From positions 1-64,000 of the forward strand of contig JAJRYV010000093.1 of the NCBI GenBank assembly GCA_024275575.1: a stretch of 64,000 nt of DNA. The letters run 5' to 3'. The notes below the pieces were generated by a model. The model was not told the origin of the DNA, searched no databases, and saw nothing but the letters and a program-made list of their open reading frames with translations. The stretch is from a bacterium. GTDB lineage: Bacteria; Zhuqueibacterota; Zhuqueibacteria; Zhuqueibacterales; Geothermadaptataceae. Below, one piece after another: positions 10,501 to 17,617 of this stretch. A program made the position numbers and the translations under genes. Numbering within the stretch: the stretch's first letter is position 1; the number at the start of each line of letters is the position of its first letter.

Positions 10501-10763
10501 TTGTAAGGCGTGAAAACGACGCCGTTATAGCGGCATAATCCCCCTGAAGTGCCGAACCAGACGTAGCCTTTTTTATTGCGGAAGATGGTATGGACCTGCG
10601 ATTGCGACAGGCCGTCATCGACCGTGTAGTGCTCGAAATGAAATCGTTGTGCAAAAAGCGTCGGTGGCTGCGTCCACGATTGAGCGGCAATAATCACCAA
10701 AACAGCCCACAAAAATTTCACAGGTGATGGAGGGGTGCGCATCAAACTTGACATGAATTTCAA
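7536..10763 (-). CDS. Two-component sensor histidine kinase with periplasmic beta-propeller
   Basis: A 1075-aa membrane sensor. A signal segment (about 15-40) is followed by many Reg_prop repeats (DxxGxLWxGT/SxxG pattern) that should form one or two periplasmic propellers to about residue 670, then a Y_Y_Y domain (PPGKYTFHVRSRNG) and one transmembrane helix near 755-780. Cytoplasmic parts are a short coiled coil, HisKA with phospho-acceptor His835 in SHELRTPMH, and HATPase_c with N, DEGIGL and GGTGLGLSI boxes. Unlike the Bacteroidetes hybrid systems of this architecture it has no receiver or AraC domain, so it needs a separate partner. It is monocistronic. The ligand is unknown; such propellers often sense polysaccharide fragments. 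Confidence 0.9.
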   Translation of the reverse strand: MKFMSSLMRTPPSPVKFLWAVLVIIAAQSWTQPPTLFAQRFHFEHYTVDDGLSQSQVHTIFRNKKGYVWFGTSGGLCRYNGVVFTPYNNTNGLPEADLVFCGFVDDKNDIWLGLLGGGIVQMVFKNEDKPSFNIFNTATGLPSNNIYSAKLMRDGSRIFGTESARFIIIKNGEIKTVQLDSSAVEDNCIRAIVEDSQGMIWFAVYKSGIIRYNPFNGQKRLIRSKLPDLSIPCMLEDSDHNIWAGSKAGLIKITSENNGELKIHTYDKTQGLPSNTIYAIDIDIDGNLWIGTKRGLSNFKNGIFNNYTTKNGLINNRILSVYIDENNIKWIGTAGGGDKLSQAYFKSYTIDHGLPANYISALFEDKNDTLWIGTIGGDIVKFANNKFITNAVLPEIGYNTIRAIFQDSRGQMWIGSSENLLRISAGSSKKFDATNGLKDTYIRSITEDADGNLWLSNRKGITSFDPKKENPQFIYINSLSGIQEPSVWYIFMQSSGAMWVASNGAGIFRLENGVWTNFQEKDGLSSNQVFSICEDKSGQLWFATKNGVTIYDGTNFRKMGIEQGLADKSIWCVRSGPDGSIWLGSNKGLNRLFDWKISHFTYQNGLANNEVNINCIYFDHLKRMWVGTVGGLTQLNFRGDHTIKSRPVTHIEKVTTEQYTGVPRSNMQFDHAGNNISFEFIGLWFIAESQVKYQFYLEGFEKHWGKVSPRRFAEYTNLPPGKYTFHVRSRNGEGVWGKEAQPFTFTIQKAYWQSWWFYVAIVTLLTALIRSGLKWRLKRIAGLNALLEMRIKDRTLELENEILVRKETAKKLRRAKDEADEANRAKSEFLANMSHELRTPMHAILSYSRFGIRKIDSAGREKLHDYFVNINLSATRLMTFLNDLLDLSKLEAGKMNYHFAIHDLYTIAATLEAELAALLREKALKLVIKRPETSILAEVDRTRITQVISNLLSNAIKFSYPDSRIVVEIKDTVLCEQDETVPAFEIRIIDEGIGLPDHEFDIIFEKFIQSQKTKTGAGGTGLGLSICKEIVLAHGGKIWAERNPSGQGSIFAFYIPKARGESISPTGLAVMHSSN

Positions 10764-11380
10764 TTCCTGATTCCGTTCGGGATAGTGTGATTTAATGCCG
10801 TACCCGCCGGCTTTCCCGTTTTCCGGTTTTTCTGCTGCTGGATTTTGCGATAAATTTAGTCGTGAAACATCATGCTAATTATCGGTGTTTACGCTTGACT
10901 CTTCAGTGCATTAAGTAAACTAAAAATAATGGCATTCAGGCAGAAAACAAGAAACTGTGAAAATGGACAAAAAGCACTCGTTACAACGCTCTGAACACCA
11001 TTATTTTATTTGAGAATTGAAGTTGCGATTTTCCTGTTAATTCAAAAATGGTGAAAGAAAGAAGCGGCGTAAAGGTCGAAAGTATACTCAAATGTCAAAC
11101 CCTGGAATGAAGGTACGGCTGGCGTGATCATTGCCAGCAAGCGTACCTGTTTCAGTTGTTTTATTTTCAAAGGCAGATTTGTTAATGATTCACATTTGTT
11201 TTTTTCTAATTTGAAATTCAGACAAAAACTCGATCGATACGCCGATAAACAAATTTATTGGGAGTTATTCTCCCGGCTGCCGGCTAAAAAGTTTCCTGGG
11301 TCATTATCTAACCCAACCCGCCTAGCGTTTATAAAACCTGCCAGGCGGCGATAGCTAAGAGGTTAGTGAGATAGAGTTGT

Positions 11381-11438
11381 GTTTTTGGCTATTGGCAATC
11401 GGTTTTTTGCCAAAAGCTAAGAGCCAATAGCCAAAAAC
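11381..11438. repeat. Perfect 16-bp inverted repeat in the leader of the methylmalonyl-CoA operon
   Basis: GTTTTTGGCTATTGGC (11381-11396) is exactly complementary to 11423-11438, with a 26-nt loop. The loop has its own short complementarity, and the word AGCTAAGAG occurs both just before the hairpin (11353-11361) and in it (11415-11423). It ends 91 nt before the probable start codon of the epimerase. It could be an attenuator, a terminator or a small dispersed repeat. Confidence 0.75.
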
Positions 11439-11517
11439 ATTTTCTAAAATGCCGGATTACTTTCAGGTTGAAAACGTAGCGGTGGAGGGGGAGAATGCTC
11501 AACAATTACATAAAAAC

Positions 11518-11523
11518 AAGGAG
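11518..11523 (+). promoter_or_regulatory. Ribosome binding site that fixes a TTG start for the epimerase
   Basis: AAGGAG lies 6 nt before TTG at 11530, in frame with the epimerase at the point where homology begins (IKQIDHIGIAV). The upstream ATG at 11449 has no such site. Confidence 0.8.
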
Positions 11524-11529
11524 TTGATT

Positions 11530-11937
11530 TTGATTAAGCAAATAGATCACATCGGGATCGCAGTGAAATCTCATGCGGCTCATCTGCCGTTTTATCGTGA
11601 TATTTTACAACTGCAGTTTCTCGGATATGAGGAAGTGGTAGAGCAAAAAGTCAAAGTCGCCATGCTGAAAGTGGGTGAGGTGAAAATCGAGCTCCTGCAA
11701 CCGACCTCTGATGACAGCCCCATCACAAAATTTATCGAGAAAAAGGGTGAAGGCATCCATCACATTGCTTTCCGTACGGATGACCTCGGCAAACAGATTG
11801 ATGAGCTCAAGTCACACGATATTTTGATGATCGATGACCAACCGCGAACAGGCGCCCACGGCAGCAAAATCGCCTTCATCCACCCGAAATCGACAGGCCG
11901 GGTGCTGATGGAATTATGCCAGTTGGGAGGGGCGTGA
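11530..11937 (+). CDS. mce: Methylmalonyl-CoA epimerase
   Basis: Interconverts (R)- and (S)-methylmalonyl-CoA. It is a glyoxalase-fold (VOC) protein of 135 aa when read from TTG 11530, the usual length. The motif order is typical: IDHIGIAV at the N-terminus (first metal His), KVKVAMLKVGEVKIELLQP, GEGIHHIAFRTDD (second metal His), and HPKSTGRVLMELCQ (C-terminal Glu ligand). It is the first gene of the decarboxylase operon, with the next ATG only 1 nt after its stop codon. It supplies the isomer used by the decarboxylase or the mutase; no mutase gene is in the window. Confidence 0.93.
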   Translation: MIKQIDHIGIAVKSHAAHLPFYRDILQLQFLGYEEVVEQKVKVAMLKVGEVKIELLQPTSDDSPITKFIEKKGEGIHHIAFRTDDLGKQIDELKSHDILMIDDQPRTGAHGSKIAFIHPKSTGRVLMELCQLGGA

Positions 11938-11938
11938 A

Positions 11939-13489
11939 ATGAGTCGGGAACGAAAAATTTTGGAACTCAAAGACCGGCAGGAAATTGCGAAAATCGGCGG
12001 CGGCCTGCAGGCCATTGAAAAACAGCACCAGAAAGGCAAACTGACAGCTCGCGAGCGTATCACGTTGCTGCTCGATGAAAACAGTTTTGAAGAAATCGAT
12101 ATGTTCCGCACCCACAACAATAACAATTTTGGGACGGCCGATAAAAAAGTCTTTGGCGATGGCATCATCACGGGTTACGGCACCATCGAGGGCCGGGCTG
12201 TTTTTGTCTATTCGTTTGATTTTACCGTATTTGGTGGTTCCCTTTCGCAGGTTGTGGCAGAAAAGGTCGTCAAAGTTCAGGAGATGGCCGCGAAGGTCGG
12301 GGCGCCGATCATCGGTATCAACGACTCCGGCGGGGCGCGAATTCAGGAAGGCGTCGATGCGCTTTCAGGTTACACCAGCATTTTTTTGCGCAATGTACTC
12401 TATTCCGGCGTCATTCCGCAGATCAGCGCGGTCGTCGGGCCGGCAGCCGGCGGTGCGGTCTATTCACCAGCGCTCACCGATTTTATTTTTATGGTGCGCA
12501 ATTCGTCGTTCATGTTTCTCACCGGGCCAAAGATCGTCAAAACCGTCACCCACGAAGAGGTCACGGCAAACGAACTCGGCGGTGCGGATATGCATGCGAC
12601 GAAAAGCGGTATCACCCATTTTACCTACGATGATGAACACACGCTTTTTGCCGGCATTCGTGAGCTGGTGAAATATCTGCCGCAGAATAATATGGAAGAA
12701 CCGCTGCTGCAGCCCAACGACGATCCGGTCGATCGCGTTGATGAAGAATTAAATTATATTATCCCCGACAATGCCAACAAATCGTACGACATGAAAGAAA
12801 TCGTTTTGAACGTGCTCGACAGCGGCCGTTTCATGGAAGTGCAACAGAGTTTTGCGCCCAATATTATCGTCGGCTTTGGCACGCTGAACGGCCGTACGGT
12901 GGGCATTGTCGCGAACCAGCCGAAGCATCTCGCCGGCGTGCTCGATAGCAACTCTTCGGTCAAAGCCGCGCGTTTTATCCGTTTTTGCGATGCTTTCAAC
13001 ATTCCGCTCATCACCTTTGAAGATGTGCCCGGTTTTATGCCCGGCACGATGCAGGAATTTAACGGCATCATCCGCCATGGCGCAAAAATGCTTTATGCCT
13101 ATGCAGAAGCAACCGTGCCGAAATTGACGGTGATAATCCGCAAAGCCTATGGCGGCGCCTTCTGCGTGATGAATTCCAAACAACTGCGCGGCGATTTCAC
13201 TTTTGCCTGGCCCTCCGCCGAAGTTGCGGTAATGGGGCCGGAGGGCGCCAGTGAAATCATTTTTTCCAAAGAGATAAAAGCTGCTGAAGACCCAAAGGCA
13301 AAGCTCGACGAAAAAATTGCGGAATATCGCGACAAGTTCGCCAACCCCTACGTGGCTGCCGGCAAAGGCATCATCGATGAGGTTATCGAGCCGAAATTTA
13401 CCCGCTACAAACTCATCAAAGCGCTGGAATTGCTCAAAACCAAGCGAGATGATAATCCACCGAAAAAACATGGAAATATTCCACTTTAG
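11939..13489 (+). CDS. mmdA: Methylmalonyl-CoA decarboxylase alpha subunit (carboxyltransferase)
   Basis: Carboxyltransferase of 516 aa that moves the carboxyl group of methylmalonyl-CoA to biotin. Both crotonase-like halves are present: GKLTARERITLLLDENSFEE near the start, NDSGGARIQEG and PAAGGAVYSPALTDF in the N-half, and EDVPGFMPG, RKAYGGAFCVM and FAWPSAEVAVMGPEGA in the C-half. Length and motifs fit MmdA and the beta subunit of propionyl-CoA carboxylase. The neighbouring gamma, biotin and membrane beta subunits decide for the sodium-pumping decarboxylase. Confidence 0.93.
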   Translation: MSRERKILELKDRQEIAKIGGGLQAIEKQHQKGKLTARERITLLLDENSFEEIDMFRTHNNNNFGTADKKVFGDGIITGYGTIEGRAVFVYSFDFTVFGGSLSQVVAEKVVKVQEMAAKVGAPIIGINDSGGARIQEGVDALSGYTSIFLRNVLYSGVIPQISAVVGPAAGGAVYSPALTDFIFMVRNSSFMFLTGPKIVKTVTHEEVTANELGGADMHATKSGITHFTYDDEHTLFAGIRELVKYLPQNNMEEPLLQPNDDPVDRVDEELNYIIPDNANKSYDMKEIVLNVLDSGRFMEVQQSFAPNIIVGFGTLNGRTVGIVANQPKHLAGVLDSNSSVKAARFIRFCDAFNIPLITFEDVPGFMPGTMQEFNGIIRHGAKMLYAYAEATVPKLTVIIRKAYGGAFCVMNSKQLRGDFTFAWPSAEVAVMGPEGASEIIFSKEIKAAEDPKAKLDEKIAEYRDKFANPYVAAGKGIIDEVIEPKFTRYKLIKALELLKTKRDDNPPKKHGNIPL

Positions 13490-13498
13490 GAGCAGATT

Positions 13499-13870
13499 AT
13501 GCTTGAAAATGTAGTCGCCAACAATGGATTAAATACGGCTTTCAGTGGCATGACCATCGTTTTTTCAGGGTTGGTGATCATCGCGCTGGCCATCCATTCT
13601 TTTAATTATATCTCCGCCTTTGTGAAAAAAAGGGGAGAGGCAAATACAGCGGCCGGCCCGGCCGGTGAAACGACGCCGGCTCTCGCTTTTATGGGCAAAG
13701 ATTTGGTGCCGGAAGATGAATTGGTGGCCATTTCCGTCGCTATCGAATTGTATCGCCGGCTACATTTTGAACATCTGCAATCGGAGATTACTTTTGTGCA
13801 TGGAGAACTGACGAACAGTGGCTGGAAAACAGGAATTAAATACGGTCAACGCCGCTCAATACCGAGGTAA
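13499..13870 (+). CDS. OadG-type gamma/delta subunit of the Na+-pumping decarboxylase
   Basis: A 123-aa protein with one N-terminal transmembrane helix (about residues 14-40, GMTIVFSGLVIIALAIHSF) and a hydrophilic tail. This is the layout of OadG/MmdD subunits that hold the complex together at the membrane. The tail includes LVAISVAIELYRR, a stretch common in these subunits. It starts 9 bp after mmdA and ends 5 bp before the biotin carrier gene. Confidence 0.85.
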   Translation: MLENVVANNGLNTAFSGMTIVFSGLVIIALAIHSFNYISAFVKKRGEANTAAGPAGETTPALAFMGKDLVPEDELVAISVAIELYRRLHFEHLQSEITFVHGELTNSGWKTGIKYGQRRSIPR

Positions 13871-13875
13871 TAAAA

Positions 13876-14352
13876 ATGAAAGAGAAAGAGCTCACGCTTG
13901 AAATAAATAACAAAGAATATAAAGTCATCATCGAAGATTTCACCGCACAAACCGCGGTGGTGAGCGTTAACGACAACCGTTATAACGTCAATTTGAAAGA
14001 CCTGGGCCTGGAGCAGGCGCCGCTGCTGAAGCCGGTTGTGTCTCCCCGGGCAGATGCGTTACACGCGGCATCGGCGGCCGGGAGCGCGGCAAAAAAACCG
14101 TTGCACCGGCCCAAATCTCTCGATGACGGTAAATCGATTACCGCGCCGTTGCCCGGACTCATCCTGAAGATTAATATCAAAGAGGGTGATATCATCCGGG
14201 CCGGGCAATGCGTCATGCTGCTGGAAGCGATGAAAATGGAAAATGAAGTCAACGCTACCTGCGGCGGTCTGGTGCTCGATATTCGTTTCAAAGAAGGGGA
14301 TTCGGTCAACCAGGGCGATGTTTTGATTCTTCTCAAACCGGTGGAGGATTAG
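13876..14352 (+). CDS. mmdC: Biotin carboxyl carrier subunit of methylmalonyl-CoA decarboxylase
   Basis: A 158-aa acyl carrier with the biotinyl motif EAMKMEN; the modified lysine is Lys120. An N-terminal beta domain (1-45) is followed by an Ala/Pro-rich flexible linker (about 50-85) and the C-terminal biotinyl domain (87-156). It shuttles carboxybiotin from MmdA to the membrane beta subunit. It is only 3 nt from the next gene, whose ribosome binding site (GGAGG) lies in its last codons. Confidence 0.93.
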   Translation: MKEKELTLEINNKEYKVIIEDFTAQTAVVSVNDNRYNVNLKDLGLEQAPLLKPVVSPRADALHAASAAGSAAKKPLHRPKSLDDGKSITAPLPGLILKINIKEGDIIRAGQCVMLLEAMKMENEVNATCGGLVLDIRFKEGDSVNQGDVLILLKPVED

Positions 14353-14355
14353 AGC

Positions 14356-15480
14356 ATGCACGTCATTTTTAAAATTGTTGGGACAACCGGTTTCGCCAAC
14401 ATGCAATGGGGCAATCTCATCATGATTGCGGTTGGTGGCGTCGCTATTTTTCTTGCCGTCGTCAAAAAGTATGAACCACTACTTTTGCTACCCATCGGTT
14501 TTGGCGTGATCATGGGTAATATTCCATACACGCCGGGTTTGCCTCTCGGCGTTTATGACGAAGGCAGCGTTTTCAGCCTGATTTACAAAGGTGTCACCTC
14601 CGGGCTGTTCCCGCCGCTGATTTTTCTCGGCATTGGCGCGCTGACGGATTTTTCCTCGCTCATCAGCTCGCCCAAATCGGTTTTACTCGGAGCGGCGGCA
14701 CAGATCGGTATTTTTGGAACCTATATCGGGGCATTAATGCTCGGTTTCAGCAATGCCGAATCCGCCTCCATCGGCATCATCGGTGGGGCGGATGGACCGA
14801 CTTCGATTTTTTTATCATCGCAATTGGCGCCGCAACTTCTCGGCCCCATTGCGATCGCAGCCTATTCTTACATGGCGCTGGTACCGGTCATTCAACCGCC
14901 GCTGATGAAATTGTTGACCACTGAAAAAGAACGTAAAATTCGTATGAAGCCGCCGCGCATCGTCACGAGACAGGAGAGAGTTCTTTTTCCGATTATCGTC
15001 GCTATTTTTGCTGCGTTGATCGCCCCGGGCGCCCTGTCTCTTGTTGGCATGTTGATGCTCGGCAATCTGTTGAAGGAATCCGGCGTCACCGACCGGCTGG
15101 CAAAAAGCGCCGGCAGTGCGCTGCTCGATATCTGCACGATTCTGCTTTCTTTTGCCGTGGGCTGCAGCACGCAATCGGCGGTTTTTCTCAATGCAAAATC
15201 TCTGGGAATTTTTGCCCTCGGCCTGCTGTCTTTTATGGTGGCAACGGTCGGTGGTTTGCTTTTTGCAAAATTGATGAATCTGTTTTTGAAAGAAAAAATC
15301 AACCCGCTCATCGGTGCTGCCGGTGTCTCTGCTGTGCCCGATTCCGCCCGGGTCGTGCAACATTTTGCTCTGCATTATGACAAGGACAACCATTTGTTGA
15401 TGCACGCCATGGCGCCAAATGTTGCCGGCGTCATCGGTTCGGCCATCGCCGCCGGTGTTTTTATTGCAATTTTTCGTTGA
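14356..15480 (+). CDS. mmdB: Na+-translocating decarboxylase beta subunit (OadB/MmdB)
   Basis: A 374-aa polytopic membrane protein that decarboxylates carboxybiotin and exports Na+. Family marks are WGNLIMIAVGGVAIFLAV near the N-terminus, the GADGPTSIFLSS motif with its essential Asp, and a C-terminal segment containing NPLIGAAGVSAVPDSARV. Nine or more hydrophobic segments are visible. It completes the mce-mmdA-gamma-mmdC-mmdB operon, which converts the energy of decarboxylation into a sodium gradient. Confidence 0.94.
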   Translation: MHVIFKIVGTTGFANMQWGNLIMIAVGGVAIFLAVVKKYEPLLLLPIGFGVIMGNIPYTPGLPLGVYDEGSVFSLIYKGVTSGLFPPLIFLGIGALTDFSSLISSPKSVLLGAAAQIGIFGTYIGALMLGFSNAESASIGIIGGADGPTSIFLSSQLAPQLLGPIAIAAYSYMALVPVIQPPLMKLLTTEKERKIRMKPPRIVTRQERVLFPIIVAIFAALIAPGALSLVGMLMLGNLLKESGVTDRLAKSAGSALLDICTILLSFAVGCSTQSAVFLNAKSLGIFALGLLSFMVATVGGLLFAKLMNLFLKEKINPLIGAAGVSAVPDSARVVQHFALHYDKDNHLLMHAMAPNVAGVIGSAIAAGVFIAIFR

Positions 15481-15573
15481 AAAATATCAATCCCCGGATT
15501 TTTTAAAAGAAACTCGTATGAGGGGTTATCGATGGAATTGGTTTTAAGGACGTTTTTTTACCAGGAGTAATCA

Positions 15574-15963
15574 ATGGCAAAAGCGAATATAATTTGTATC
15601 GACGATGAACGTGAAGTTCTCGCCGCATTGAAAAAAGATCTTGAATCTCTCGAAAGAGATTACATCATTTCGGAATGCGAATCGGCAGCCGAAGCCTGGG
15701 AGCTGCTTGAAGACCTGTTTAATGAAGATGAAAAAGTGCAACTAATCATCTGCGATCACATCATGCCGGGGGAAAACGGTGTGCAATTTCTCACACGGGT
15801 TTATGAAGACAGCCGTTTCAGATCGGTGAAAAAAGTGATGCTCACCGGTCTCGCAACCCATCAGGAGACGATCCAGGCGATCAATGAGGCCCACATTCAT
15901 TTGTATATAGAAAAACCCTGGGATGCTGAAGAATTGCTTGCGAAGGTGAAATTATTGCTTTAG
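15574..15963 (+). CDS. Single-domain response regulator (receiver only)
   Basis: A 129-aa CheY-like receiver with Asp10/Asp11 in the acidic pocket, phosphorylation site Asp61 (IICDHIMPGENGVQFL), Thr91 and Lys114 in EKPWD. The PW after the lysine and the HIHLYIEKPW pattern resemble receivers of RpfG/HD-GYP proteins, but no output domain follows. It is 93 bp after the decarboxylase operon with its own ribosome binding site (AGGAG). It could partner a receiver-less kinase such as the one at 7536-10763; that is a guess. Confidence 0.9.
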   Translation: MAKANIICIDDEREVLAALKKDLESLERDYIISECESAAEAWELLEDLFNEDEKVQLIICDHIMPGENGVQFLTRVYEDSRFRSVKKVMLTGLATHQETIQAINEAHIHLYIEKPWDAEELLAKVKLLL

Positions 15964-15978
15964 CATGGAAAAGAATTT

Positions 15979-16000
15979 CGGCAAAGCGGGAGCTTTGCCG
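15979..16000. terminator. Hairpin 16 bp after the response regulator
   Basis: CGGCAAAGC (15979-15987) pairs with GCTTTGCCG (15992-16000) across a GGGA tetraloop. No long T-run follows on either strand, so termination is likely but not certain. It lies between two convergent transcription units. Confidence 0.55.
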
Positions 16001-16066
16001 GAGTTTATGGGCTGGTAATCGTACGTTTCGTAAAGATAAAATTGTCAAAGTAAAATTGATTTGTGC

Positions 16067-16213
16067 TCAATCCTGCGGTTTTTCTTCTTCCTTTTCTTTC
16101 TGCCCGACCGGGCAGGCGTCTCCCATTCATGTGGACACACCCATCATAGGTAAAATCCAGCGCTGCAGGGCGAACCAGAAAATGATAAATATTAAAAAAA
16201 AATAATCTTCCAT
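16067..16213 (-). CDS. Candidate 48-aa membrane selenoprotein (UGA at codon 29)
   Basis: On the minus strand an ATG at 16213 opens MEDYFFLIFIIFWFALQRWI, a hydrophobic segment, then LPMMGVST, a UGA (16129-16127), and in the same frame MGDACPVGQ and an acidic/basic tail ending at UGA 16069-16067. If the first UGA is read as selenocysteine, the product has one transmembrane helix and a U-x4-C pair (Sec29, Cys34) just outside it, a plausible redox motif. Exactly 11 nt after the UGA comes a 6-bp hairpin with a GGUC loop, the spacing and loop type of the bacterial SECIS in fdhF. The gene is about 95 bp downstream of plsX on the same strand with no terminator between. A weak AAGGA lies 14 nt before the ATG. 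I do not know a named family for it. The alternative is a 28-aa non-functional frame. Confidence 0.6.
16100..16126 (-). promoter_or_regulatory. SECIS-like element downstream of the in-frame UGA
   Basis: Read on the minus strand, 11 nt (16126-16116) separate the UGA from the hairpin CUGCCC-GGUC-GGGCAG (16115-16100). The stem is 6 G/C-rich base pairs and the loop begins with GG. Bacterial SelB-binding elements need the apical loop about 16-37 nt from UGA with a G among the first loop bases; here the distance is 17 nt. No T-run follows the hairpin, which argues against a terminator. Confidence 0.6.
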
Positions 16214-16309
16214 CGTGTTAAATAAAATCCTTTTTTATTTTCGCATTAAATTCGCGTGCTGATTTTCATAATGCCTGCTATCGGAGTATTGCTTTTTTAG
16301 ATGCCCGGT

Positions 16310-17404
16310 TCATTCTTTCCGGTCAGGTTTTTCCGGGGTATCCCCATTTTTTTCCGGTTTTTTGTCTTCGAACATTTTCAAGTAGAAATTTTTAATGGAT
16401 GCTTCCATCTGCGTTGTCAGTTTTGATCTGGCCGATTTTTCCGCCAGCAAAATAGCATTTTTGATCGCTTTGGCGTTGGAGCGGCCATGCGCTTTGATGA
16501 TCAGTTTTTCAAAGCCGAGAATGGGGGCGCCGCCATATTCGGAATAGTCGAGGCGTTTTTTTAATTTTTTCAGCACCGGCGCCAGCATGATGATGCCCAT
16601 CTTGGATAGCATGCTTTTTTTCCAGATACGCTTGCCGGTTTGCATCGCCATCTCCGCCATGCCTTCCATGCCCTTTAAAACGATATTGCCGGTGAGCCCC
16701 TCCGTCACGATGACGTCTGCAATGCCGCGCATGATGTCTTTCCCCTCGATATTACCGATAAAATTGAAATCAGACATGTTGCGCAATGTTTTATTGGTGT
16801 CCACCAAAACATCATGGCCTTTGGTCTCTTCCTCGCCGATATTCAGCAGGCCGACACGGGGATTGTCGACCGACAGGATGTTTTTCGCATAATGAATGCC
16901 CATTATCGCGAAGCTGATGAGTTGGTTCACCGTGCAATGCAAGGTCGCGCCCACATCCAGCATGATGGAAACCCCGCTATCCGTGCGCTGCGATTTTGAG
17001 GCAGGGAAAACAGCGGCAAGCACACCCCGTTCGATCCCCGGCAACCGCGGTATGTTCTTCGCACAGGCCAAAACGGTGGCGCCGGTGCTGCCGGCGCTGA
17101 CCAACGCATCGCCGATGTGGTCGCGGATCATTCGCGCCGCAACATTGATTGAAGCATCGATTTTTTCATTGACCGCTTCTTTCGGGTGATCATCCATCTC
17201 GATGACCTCGGAAGCATGTACGATGCGCCAGCGGCCCTGGGGAATGTTCTCTGCTTTTATAATGGGTTTGATTCTGTTCCGGTCTCCAACGAAAACGCAG
17301 AACAGAGAACTGCTCTCAAGACAAGCCTGTGCCGCACCTTTGATGATTTCCAGGGGCGCATTGTCACCTCCCATGGCATCTATTATTATTTCACTTAAGG
17401 CCAT
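16310..17404 (-). CDS. plsX: Phosphate acyltransferase PlsX
   Basis: Converts acyl-ACP to acyl-phosphate for phospholipid synthesis, as a peripheral membrane enzyme. The N-terminus IIIDAMGGDNAP is the PlsX signature. DDHPKEAV, SAGSTGATV, GVSIMLDVGA, LLNIGEEETKG and DVIVTEGLTGNIVLK follow in the expected order. At 364 aa it is slightly longer than usual, with a Lys/Glu/Pro-rich tail of about 20 residues. It is not next to rpmF, fabH or fabD, its common neighbours. The candidate selenoprotein gene follows on the same strand. Confidence 0.95.
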   Translation of the reverse strand: MALSEIIIDAMGGDNAPLEIIKGAAQACLESSSLFCVFVGDRNRIKPIIKAENIPQGRWRIVHASEVIEMDDHPKEAVNEKIDASINVAARMIRDHIGDALVSAGSTGATVLACAKNIPRLPGIERGVLAAVFPASKSQRTDSGVSIMLDVGATLHCTVNQLISFAIMGIHYAKNILSVDNPRVGLLNIGEEETKGHDVLVDTNKTLRNMSDFNFIGNIEGKDIMRGIADVIVTEGLTGNIVLKGMEGMAEMAMQTGKRIWKKSMLSKMGIIMLAPVLKKLKKRLDYSEYGGAPILGFEKLIIKAHGRSNAKAIKNAILLAEKSARSKLTTQMEASIKNFYLKMFEDKKPEKNGDTPEKPDRKE

Positions 17405-17617
17405 TTTCTCTCTCGCTTTTAAAATTCAGAAATATCCCGCTGAAATAAAGAGAAAATATTTGTTAAAGAAAACAAAAAACAGACAAAAATGAACCGAGTT
17501 CAAAAAAATGTCTGCAAGGCAGTGTTTTGTAATTTCCCCTGATGGCTGTTTGCTGCGACGACTTTACCCCATCCAGTCAAGCTGGAATCCGGCCTGACCG
17601 TCATTTTTTAATGCAAA

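Larger units (their letters stand above)
10764..11529. other. Intergenic region between the kinase and the epimerase operon
   Basis: About 770 bp without a supported gene. It holds an imperfect hairpin at 11112-11147 (GGTACG-CTGGC against GCCAG-CGTACC) and the long hairpin listed separately at 11381-11438. The 76-codon frame at 11124-11354 has no family resemblance. The promoters for the divergent kinase and decarboxylase genes should lie here. An ATG at 11449 is in frame with the epimerase, but its extra 27 residues do not match the family. Confidence 0.5.

Noticed and set aside
9398-10690. Regular periodicity in the kinase gene taken at first for a DNA repeat array
   Set aside because: The periodicity is that of diverged propeller repeats in the protein; the DNA copies are not near-identical.
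11124-11354. 76-codon open frame before the epimerase operon
   Set aside because: No start signals and no recognisable protein features; overlaps an imperfect hairpin.
12749-13471. 240-codon frame opposite mmdA, and similar long antisense frames at 17903-18568, 26480-27112, 29144-29968 and 42448-43182
   Set aside because: Each lies fully antisense to a well-supported gene and has no domain signature; they are shadows of coding bias.
16100-16115. Hairpin CTGCCC/GGGCAG as a transcription terminator
   Set aside because: No T-run follows on either strand; its position after an in-frame UGA fits a SECIS better.
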